In this document: positions 55,210 to 64,000 of the stretch, piece by piece
Numbering within the stretch: the stretch's first letter is position 1
Layout of the letters: each line of letters starts with the position of its first letter
Source: Arthrobacter sp. SLBN-83
Lineage (GTDB): Bacteria; Actinomycetota; Actinomycetes; Actinomycetales; Micrococcaceae
Direction of reading: 5' to 3'
Assembly (NCBI RefSeq): GCF_006715285.1
Contig: NZ_VFMX01000001.1
Location: forward strand, 3,100,001 to 3,164,000
DNA length: 64,000 nt
Translations under genes and position numbers: made by a program
Notes under the pieces: model-generated
Database searches by the model: none
Told to the model about the DNA's origin: nothing
What the model saw: the letters and a program-made list of their open reading frames with translations, nothing else

Positions 55210-55278
55210 GAAACATAACCGTAACAAGGCGGATATGCACCATTTACTTCCTAGAGGTTGTTGTAACAGGCCGGCAAT
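55210..55278 (+). promoter_or_regulatory. Two candidate GlnR boxes upstream of amtB
   Basis: gaaac-N6-gtaac (55210-55225) matches the actinobacterial GlnR half-site pattern with exact six-base spacing, and gtaac-N6-gcaat (55263-55278) is a weaker second pair. They lie 110-177 bp before amtB. The rest of the 226-bp gap shows no gene. Confidence 0.45.
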
Positions 55279-55386
55279 CTAAATCCTCTGCGGGCGAAAC
55301 ACGCCACCCACAAACTCTTTACAGGACGCAAAAGGCGTTGGCAGGCGGAGTACTTCCGCAAGATTCGATGAGAGAGGACGTGCACC

Positions 55387-56739
55387 ATGGAACTTACCGC
55401 AGGTCACGTTTGGGTCATGGTGGCAGCAGCGCTTGTGCTGTTCATGACACCCGGTCTGGCATTCTTCTACGGCGGCATGACCCGCGCCAAGGCAGCCCTG
55501 AACATGATGATGATGAGCTTCATCTCCATCGGCATGGTGGGCGTTGTCTGGGTCCTGTGGGGTGCCTCCATGAGCTCCGGGGAAGGGTTCATGGAGATCG
55601 TCGGCAACCCGTTCGCCACGTTCGGCCTTGAGGGAATCAACACCCCCGACGGGCTGATCAAGGTGGGCTACGCCGCCACGTTCGCCATCATCACGGTGGC
55701 ACTGATCAGCGGCGCCATTGCGGACCGTGCCAAGTTCGGCGCCTGGTCCGTGTTCGTCCCGGTGTGGGTCACCCTGGTGTACTGCCCGCTTGCCTACATG
55801 GTGTGGGGCGGCGGCCTCTTCGGCCCCGACGGCGCCATCGGCAAGGCCCTCGGCCCCGCCATCGACTTCGCCGGCGGCACGGTGGTCCACATCAACGCAG
55901 GTGTGGCCGCGCTCATCCTGGTCCTGATCATCGGCAACCGCAAGGGCTTCGGCAAGGACCCCAACCACCGCCCGCACAATATCCCGTTCGTCATGCTCGG
56001 CGCGGCCATCCTCTGGTTCGGCTGGTTCGGGTTCAATGGCGGTGCAGCCACCACTGCGGAACAGGGCGGCCTGATCTGGGTCAACACCCTCGCAGCCCCG
56101 GCAGCTGCCATGCTCGGCTGGCTGGTCACCGAGCGCATCCGCGACGGACACCCCACTTCCCTTGGTGCCGCATCCGGTGTCGTGGCAGGCCTTGTTGCCA
56201 TCACTCCGGCCTGCGCCAATGTCAGCCCGGTGGGTGCCCTGGGCCTGGGTGTCGTCGCCGGTGTGGCCTCCGCCCTGGCCGTTGGCCTGAAGTTCCGCTG
56301 GGGCTTCGATGACTCGCTCGACGTCGTGGGCGTGCACCTGGTCTCCGGCATTATCGGCACCGTGGCCCTGGGCTTCATTGCACTGCCCACCGACGGTGTT
56401 GGCGGCGGCCTCTTCTACGGCGGCGGGCTCACCCAGCTGTGGGCACAGCTCGCGGCGGCCGGCATCGCCATCGCCTACTCCGCGATCCTCACCACCATCA
56501 TCGCCCTGGCCATCCACAAGACCATGGGCTTCCGCGTCTCGCAGGAACAGGAAACGGTGGGTGTGGACCTCAGCCTGCACGCCGAGACTGCCTACGAGTT
56601 TGGCCTTAGCGGCCACGGCGGAAGCTTCCAGCCGCTGCACGACCTGATCACCGGCAAGGGCGTGTCCCCTGAAGCCGCGCAGGCATTGGAAGCGCAGAAG
56701 GCACAGCCAGCAACAGGTAAGGAAAGTGTGGGGGCATGA
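55387..56739 (+). CDS. amtB: Ammonium transporter
   Basis: 450 residues, 11 predicted transmembrane segments. N-terminal FMTPGLAFFYGGMTRAK and the Amt signature DFAGGTVVHINAGVAALIL carry the conserved Asp and the first pore His; the second pore His is in GVHLVSGIIG. The cytoplasmic C-tail, which contacts GlnK in the family, is about 55 residues. ATG 55387 has AGAGGA upstream. The stop overlaps glnK (ATGA). Expression is probably nitrogen-controlled through the GlnR-like boxes. Confidence 0.95.
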   Translation: MELTAGHVWVMVAAALVLFMTPGLAFFYGGMTRAKAALNMMMMSFISIGMVGVVWVLWGASMSSGEGFMEIVGNPFATFGLEGINTPDGLIKVGYAATFAIITVALISGAIADRAKFGAWSVFVPVWVTLVYCPLAYMVWGGGLFGPDGAIGKALGPAIDFAGGTVVHINAGVAALILVLIIGNRKGFGKDPNHRPHNIPFVMLGAAILWFGWFGFNGGAATTAEQGGLIWVNTLAAPAAAMLGWLVTERIRDGHPTSLGAASGVVAGLVAITPACANVSPVGALGLGVVAGVASALAVGLKFRWGFDDSLDVVGVHLVSGIIGTVALGFIALPTDGVGGGLFYGGGLTQLWAQLAAAGIAIAYSAILTTIIALAIHKTMGFRVSQEQETVGVDLSLHAETAYEFGLSGHGGSFQPLHDLITGKGVSPEAAQALEAQKAQPATGKESVGA

Positions 56740-57074
56740 AACTGATCACTGCAATCGTCAGGCCGGAAAAGCTCGAAGCCATCAGGGAAGGGCTGGAAGC
56801 CTACGGCGTCCAGGGCCTCACGGTCAGCGCGGCCAGCGGCTACGGCCGGCAGCGGGGTTACACCGAGGTATACCGCGGGGCGGAATACAACGTGGACCTC
56901 CTGCCCAAGATCCGGGTGGAAGTCCTTGCCACGGACGAACAGGCCGATGACATCCTGGACGTGATCATTGCCAGCTCCAACACCGGCATGGCCGGGGACG
57001 GCAAGGTCTGGACCATGGACGTCCATGAAGCAGTGCGGGTCCGCACAGGGGAACGCGGGGTGGCTGCCATCTAG
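56736..57074 (+). CDS. glnK: Nitrogen regulatory protein P-II
   Basis: 112 residues, a P-II trimer subunit that binds ATP/2-oxoglutarate and blocks AmtB. The T-loop YGRQRGYTEVYRGAEYNVD has Tyr51, the residue nucleotidylylated in the family (adenylylated in actinobacteria), and the C-terminal signature is GDGKVWTMDVHEAVRVRTGE. It is coupled to amtB. The modifying enzyme gene glnD, which often follows, is not here: a terminator and a gene on the other strand come next. Confidence 0.95.
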   Translation: MKLITAIVRPEKLEAIREGLEAYGVQGLTVSAASGYGRQRGYTEVYRGAEYNVDLLPKIRVEVLATDEQADDILDVIIASSNTGMAGDGKVWTMDVHEAVRVRTGERGVAAI

Positions 57075-57120
57075 GGCGGACCACCGCGGACCCAGCGGAC
57101 GGGCAGTAACTGGAAACAGA

Positions 57121-57160
57121 GCAGGACGGGCGGGAACCGGAAGGTTCCCGCCCGTCCTGC
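57121..57160. terminator. Strong bidirectional hairpin after glnK
   Basis: A perfect 18-bp stem (57121-57138 with 57143-57160) carries a GGAA tetraloop, between convergent glnK and the G6PDH gene. Confidence 0.9.
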
Positions 57161-57199
57161 TGCCGTTTAACGTGGCGCGCCCACGTTACGGTGGACGGC

Positions 57200-58603
57200 T
57201 CAGTCCTGATGCCGGTTGGTGGGCCAGGACGCAGGGCCGGCCGATCCGGCGTCGTACTCCTCCAACGGGACCTCACCCTTTTCCCATGCCTTGAGCACCG
57301 GTTCGACGATCCGCCAGCAATCCTCCGCCGTGTCGCTCCGGACGGAGAGCAGCGGGTCACCGGACAGCACGCCTTCCAGCACCTCGCCGTAGGGCAACAG
57401 GTCGGAGGCACTCAGTTCCGCTTCCAGGGTGACCCGGCCCAGGCTGAAGATGTTTCCGGGACCGTTGACGTCGACGTCGAACTCCAGCGTGTCCGGACCG
57501 AAACCGATCCGCAGCTGGTTGGGGGAGTCCACCCCGGTGAAGCCCTGGGGGAGGTGGGGTACGGGAAGGAAGGTGACCACGGCCTCCTTGCGCTTGTCGC
57601 CCAGCGCCTTGCCCGAGCGCAGGATGAACGGAACGCCGCGCCAGCGCCAGTTGTCGATGCCCACCTGGATTTCGGCCAGTGTTTCCGTTTCCCGGCCGGC
57701 GTCCACGCCTTCCTCCCTGGCGTAGTCGGGGACCTCCTTGCCTGCCACAGTGCCGGCCGTGTAGCGCGCCCTGCGCGTTGAATCGGTGAAGGGTGCGCTG
57801 ACGCTGCTGGCGCGAAGGACCGTGGAGACCGCGTCGCGCAGGTCGCGCTCGCCGATGGTGGCCGGAGGCTCGATGGCCATCACGGCCATGACCTGCAGCA
57901 GGTGGCTCTGGATCATGTCCCGCAGGGCGCCGGCGCCGTCGTAGTAGCGGGCGCGCCCCTCCAGGGCCAGGTCCTCGTCGAAGAAGATCTCCACCTTCTC
58001 CACGTGCTGCCGGTTCCACACCGGCTCCAGGAAGTTGTTCGCAAACCGCAGGCCCAGGATGTTGAGGACGGTTGCCTTGCCCAGGAAGTGGTCCACCCGG
58101 TGGATGTGGTCCTCGGGAACCAGCCGCGCCAGCGTCTGGTTGAGGGAGCGGGCCGACTCCTCACTTGAGCCGAACGGCTTCTCCATCACCAGGCGGGTGC
58201 CCTCCGGAACTTCCGCGGGCTGCAGGGTCTCGCAGGCCAGCTGGCTAATCCGGGGCGGCAGGGCGAAGTACACGGCCACCGGGCCTTCCAGGGTCTTCAG
58301 CAAGGCAGCCAGGGCGCCCTCGGCGGTGACGTCCACCTGGTGGTAAGCCGTCTCCTTCTGCAGCAGTTCAAGGGCTTCCCTGCCTGGCTCATCCGCTGCG
58401 GCCGCTGCCGCGCCAAACGAGGACCGGACGCGGTCACGCCATTGTTCCGGTGTCCACGGGTCCGAACCAGCTCCCACCAGGCTGAGCCCGTCTGCCCGGC
58501 CTGCGGCAACAAGCCGAGCCAGGCCCGGCAGGAGGAGCCGGCCGGTAAGGTCGCCCGAGGCGCCGAGGATGAGCAAGGTCTTGACAGATGTTTGGCTCGT
58601 CAT
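57200..58603 (-). CDS. Glucose-6-phosphate dehydrogenase family protein (stand-alone paralogue)
   Basis: 467 residues. The Rossmann motif ILGASGDLTGRLLLPGL is at the N-terminus, the lysine motif is EKPFGSS, and the substrate signature reads RVDHFLGKATV where the family consensus is DHYLGKE. GVPFILRSGKALGDK and the C-terminal domain are present. It is not in the usual tkt-tal-zwf-opcA pentose-phosphate cluster and resembles the Zwf1-like paralogue of mycobacteria in length and setting, so NADP specificity and activity are uncertain. CATGCT lies six bases before the ATG. Confidence 0.85.
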   Translation of the reverse strand: MTSQTSVKTLLILGASGDLTGRLLLPGLARLVAAGRADGLSLVGAGSDPWTPEQWRDRVRSSFGAAAAAADEPGREALELLQKETAYHQVDVTAEGALAALLKTLEGPVAVYFALPPRISQLACETLQPAEVPEGTRLVMEKPFGSSEESARSLNQTLARLVPEDHIHRVDHFLGKATVLNILGLRFANNFLEPVWNRQHVEKVEIFFDEDLALEGRARYYDGAGALRDMIQSHLLQVMAVMAIEPPATIGERDLRDAVSTVLRASSVSAPFTDSTRRARYTAGTVAGKEVPDYAREEGVDAGRETETLAEIQVGIDNWRWRGVPFILRSGKALGDKRKEAVVTFLPVPHLPQGFTGVDSPNQLRIGFGPDTLEFDVDVNGPGNIFSLGRVTLEAELSASDLLPYGEVLEGVLSGDPLLSVRSDTAEDCWRIVEPVLKAWEKGEVPLEEYDAGSAGPASWPTNRHQD

Positions 58604-58609
58604 TTGGCC

Positions 58610-58615
58610 AGCATG
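58610..58615 (-). promoter_or_regulatory. Candidate -10 box of the G6PDH-family gene
   Basis: CATGCT on the minus strand, six bases (ggccaa) before the ATG; a weak -10 but at leaderless spacing. Confidence 0.3.
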
Positions 58616-58687
58616 CCACCTTAGGTGCCGGACTTGATACCCTAGATAGTCGAGTCCCGATCATCTCCTGAAAGAAGTTCACGGCGC

Positions 58688-60271
58688 GTGTTCAATTCAC
58701 TCTCTGACCGGTTGACAGCAACCTTCAAGAATCTCCGCGGCAAGGGCCGCCTTACGGAGGCCGATGTTGATGCCACCGTCCGCGAGATCCGCCGTGCCCT
58801 CCTGGACGCCGACGTCGCCGTACCGGTGGTCCGCGAATTCACGGGACGGGTCCGCGAACGCGCTCTGGGTGCGGAGGTTTCTGCCGCGCTGAACCCCAGC
58901 CAGCAGATCGTCAAGATCGTCAACGAGGAACTCCAGGAGATCCTTGGCGGCGAGACCCGACGGATCCGCCTGGCCAAGAACGGCCCCACCATCATCATGC
59001 TTGCCGGCCTCCAGGGTGCAGGCAAAACCACCCTCGCGGGCAAGCTGTCCAAGTGGCTGAAGGCCCAGGGCCACAGCCCCATGCTGGTGGCCTGCGACCT
59101 CCAACGCCCCAACGCCGTCACCCAGCTTCAGGTGGTGGGCCAGCGCGCAAACGTCCCCGTCTTCGCGCCGCACCCGGGTGCCACCTCCACGGAGCTGGAC
59201 CAGCCGGCTGGTGACCCGGTCGCCGTCGCCCGCGCCGGCGTGGAGGAAGCGCGCCAGAAGCTGCACGATGTGGTGATCGTCGACACCGCCGGCCGCCTTG
59301 GCGTGGACGCGGACATGATGGAACAGGCCCGCCAGATCCGCCGCGCCATCGTCCCCAACGAAGTCCTCTTCGTGATCGACTCCATGATCGGCCAGGACGC
59401 CGTAAACACGGCCCTCGCCTTCGACGAAGGCGTGAACTTTACCGGCATCGTGCTGTCCAAGCTCGACGGCGATGCCCGCGGCGGTGCTGCGCTTTCCGTC
59501 GCGTCGGTCACCGGCAAGCCGGTCATGTTCGCATCCACGGGCGAAGGCCTGGACGACTTTGAGCTCTTCCACCCGGACCGGATGGCTTCACGCATCCTGG
59601 ACATGGGCGACATCCTCACCCTCATCGAACAGGCTGAAAAGGCCTGGGACAAGGATGAAGCCGCCCGGATGGCGAAGAAGTTCGCCGACCAGGAGGACTT
59701 CACCCTTGAGGACTTCCTGGCCCAGATGCAGCAGATCCGCAACATGGGCTCCATGAAGAAGATGCTCATGATGATGCCGGGCGCGCAGAACATCCGGCAG
59801 CAGCTGGAGCAGTTCGACGAGCGGGAGATCGACCGTGTAGAGGCGATCGTCCGGTCCATGACCCCCCACGAGCGGCTTGCCCCGAAGATCATCAACGGTT
59901 CGCGGCGCGCCCGCATCGCCCGCGGTTCCGGCGTCCACGTGTCCGAGGTCAACGGCCTGCTGGAACGGTTTGCGCAGGCCCAGAAGATGATGAAGAAGAT
60001 GGCCCAGGGCGGCATGCCGGGAATGCCCGGGATGCCCGGCCTGCCTGGAGCCGGCGGTGGCGCGCGGAAGAACGCCAAGAACGCGCCCAAGAAGAAGCCC
60101 AAGTCCGGCAACCCGGCCAAGGCTGCCCAGGAGCGCAAGGAAGCCGAAGCCCGGCGCGCCAATGCTGCCAAGGCACTGCCCACCGGAGCCGCCTTCGGCC
60201 AGCAGGGCGGCGACTTCGACCCGTCCCAGCTGAACCTCCCCAAGGGCTTCGACAAGTTCCTGGGCAAGTAG
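58688..60271 (+). CDS. ffh: Signal recognition particle protein Ffh (SRP54)
   Basis: GTPase that binds 4.5S RNA and signal peptides. It has 527 residues. The N domain begins MFNSLSDRLTATFKNLRGKG, the G domain has GLQGAGKTTLAGKL near residue 106, DTAGRLGVD and SKLDGDARGG, and the M domain contains the Met-rich MGSMKKMLMMMPG and SGVHVSEVNGLLERF for RNA binding. A Gly/Met then Lys-rich tail follows. Start GTG 58688. It forms the targeting pair with FtsY. A terminator follows. Confidence 0.96.
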   Translation: MFNSLSDRLTATFKNLRGKGRLTEADVDATVREIRRALLDADVAVPVVREFTGRVRERALGAEVSAALNPSQQIVKIVNEELQEILGGETRRIRLAKNGPTIIMLAGLQGAGKTTLAGKLSKWLKAQGHSPMLVACDLQRPNAVTQLQVVGQRANVPVFAPHPGATSTELDQPAGDPVAVARAGVEEARQKLHDVVIVDTAGRLGVDADMMEQARQIRRAIVPNEVLFVIDSMIGQDAVNTALAFDEGVNFTGIVLSKLDGDARGGAALSVASVTGKPVMFASTGEGLDDFELFHPDRMASRILDMGDILTLIEQAEKAWDKDEAARMAKKFADQEDFTLEDFLAQMQQIRNMGSMKKMLMMMPGAQNIRQQLEQFDEREIDRVEAIVRSMTPHERLAPKIINGSRRARIARGSGVHVSEVNGLLERFAQAQKMMKKMAQGGMPGMPGMPGLPGAGGGARKNAKNAPKKKPKSGNPAKAAQERKEAEARRANAAKALPTGAAFGQQGGDFDPSQLNLPKGFDKFLGK

Positions 60272-60290
60272 CAGTTCACCACCATCGCGC

Positions 60291-60338
60291 AGCGCCAGGT
60301 GTCGTTTTGATCGCTCAAGACGACACCTGGCGCTTTTC
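60291..60338 (+). terminator. Terminator of ffh
   Basis: The perfect 15-bp stem agcgccaggtgtcgt (60291-60305) / acgacacctggcgct (60320-60334) is followed by TTTC. Confidence 0.88.
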
Positions 60339-60362
60339 GGTGGGGATGCCGGCAGCGTGGAA

Positions 60363-60368
60363 TAGGGT
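60363..60368 (+). promoter_or_regulatory. -10 box of the alpha/beta hydrolase gene (leaderless)
   Basis: TAGGGT, six bases (tgggac) before ATG 60375; no Shine-Dalgarno. Confidence 0.5.
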
Positions 60369-60374
60369 TGGGAC

Positions 60375-61109
60375 ATGTTCAAGCAGAGGGTAGTGTTCGT
60401 GCACGGCGCCGGAAACTTTGGCGCCGCCGCGTGGCCGCGCCAGCACGGCATGGCACTGTCCTATGACGCCCTGTTCCTCCGGCGGCACGGCTACGACGCC
60501 GTCGCGGATCCGGTGGAGTCCTCCTTCACCGAAGACACCGCCATTGTCCTGCAGTCCTTGGCGGACGATGGGCGCGGCGCCGCGGGCGGGCACGTGGTGG
60601 CGCATTCCCAGGGGGCAATCGCAGCCATGATGGCCGCGGTGGAACGCCCCGACCTGGTCTTTTCATTGACCCTGGTGGAACCGGCGTGCCTCTCACTGAC
60701 CGCGGAACTGCCGGCCACGGCTGCCCACATCAGCCTGATGCAGCCCCTCTTCGACGTGCGCCACCAACTCAGCGACGAAGACTTCCAGCGCGAATTCGTC
60801 CGCCGAGTCTACGCCACCGACCTCCAGCAGCCTGCCACCACGGAGGAGAAACGGTCCGCCCGCAGACTCCGTCTCCAGTCGCCGTCATGGGAGGCGCCGC
60901 TGCATATCGTTCCCGGCGTGCCCACGCTGGTCCTCACCGGCGGCTGGGAACCGCTGTATGAGGAGATTGCCGGATACCTCCGCGAGACCGGCGCCCTGCA
61001 CCACGTTGCAGCGGGAGGGCACCGGCCCCAGGACTCCCCGGAAGGGGACCGGGCCATCCGCCAGTTCATCCGGCAGGTCAGCCGGAGCCAGCCGGCCCGG
61101 GCGTCCTGA
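60375..61109 (+). CDS. Alpha/beta hydrolase
   Basis: 244 residues. The oxyanion-hole motif is VVFVHGAGNFG near residue 6, and the nucleophile elbow reads VAHSQGAIA (Ala in place of the first Gly of GxSxG). The acid is probably in LTGGWEPLYEEI, and the His in AAGGHRPQDSPEGD. Probably a small esterase or lactonase; the substrate is unknown. It stands alone and is convergent with thiC. Confidence 0.85.
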   Translation: MFKQRVVFVHGAGNFGAAAWPRQHGMALSYDALFLRRHGYDAVADPVESSFTEDTAIVLQSLADDGRGAAGGHVVAHSQGAIAAMMAAVERPDLVFSLTLVEPACLSLTAELPATAAHISLMQPLFDVRHQLSDEDFQREFVRRVYATDLQQPATTEEKRSARRLRLQSPSWEAPLHIVPGVPTLVLTGGWEPLYEEIAGYLRETGALHHVAAGGHRPQDSPEGDRAIRQFIRQVSRSQPARAS

Positions 61110-61143
61110 CCCGGGCGAGACTGGCATCCGGCGCCGTGGCCGG

Positions 61144-64000
<2,857 letters not shown>

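Overview
This window is GC-rich chromosomal DNA from an actinobacterium, most likely an Arthrobacter/Pseudarthrobacter-type member of the Micrococcales. The evidence is the actinobacterial forms of SerA, KARI, LeuB, SMC and Ffh, the rnc-mutM-smc-ftsY core order, an oleA/oleBC/oleD olefin cluster with fused BC, an IclR regulator divergent from leuCD, and many apparently leaderless genes with a TANNNT box six bases before the start codon. It is almost entirely core chromosome: I see no insertion sequence, prophage, CRISPR array or rRNA operon.

Layout. 1-18.8 kb: branched-chain amino acid and serine synthesis (ilvD 3' end, an ilvBNC operon behind a valine-rich leader peptide and attenuator, serA, leuB, ilvE), interrupted by an FtsX-type ABC exporter and metG, then a metallo-hydrolase, a FAH-family hydrolase and gltX-HAD. 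19.5-25.9 kb: a membrane-anchored heptad-repeat rod protein, tRNA-Gln and tRNA-Glu, and a coupled pair of dynamin-like membrane GTPases. 25.9-28.8 kb: IclR-type leucine regulator divergent from leuCD. 28.9-33.2 kb: murA-plsC-gpsA-ddl (envelope precursors). 33.3-41.5 kb: DUF3515 lipoprotein divergent from thiL-DAK2-recG-rsmD, an inverted aminotransferase/spermidine-synthase-like pair, then coaD. 41.5-44.1 kb: DUF177-rpmF-rnc-mutM. 44.1-48.8 kb: oleA-oleBC-oleD, inverted relative to its surroundings. 49-60.3 kb: smc, ftsY, an MFS exporter, amtB-glnK, a G6PDH paralogue, ffh. 60.4-64 kb: an alpha/beta hydrolase, thiC with a TPP riboswitch, and the start of an amidohydrolase that runs off the window.

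Functionally the left half supplies Val/Leu/Ile: IlvBN, IlvC, IlvD and IlvE carry the shared pathway, LeuB and LeuCD the leucine branch. Control appears layered: attenuation at ilvB and an IclR operator at leuC. The right half holds protein targeting (FtsY and Ffh, both halves of the SRP-dependent system), chromosome organisation (SMC), ribosome and RNA maturation, DNA repair (MutM, RecG), ammonium uptake (AmtB-GlnK behind possible GlnR boxes) and head-to-head fatty-acid condensation to long-chain olefins.

The most noteworthy observations are the ilvB attenuator with mutually exclusive hairpins, an apparent AUU start codon for the DUF177 gene, the widespread leaderless promoter spacing, the heptad-repeat protein with a second-order DPxxPG repeat, and the inverted ole operon splitting mutM from smc. 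No clearly unprecedented multi-gene system was recognised.
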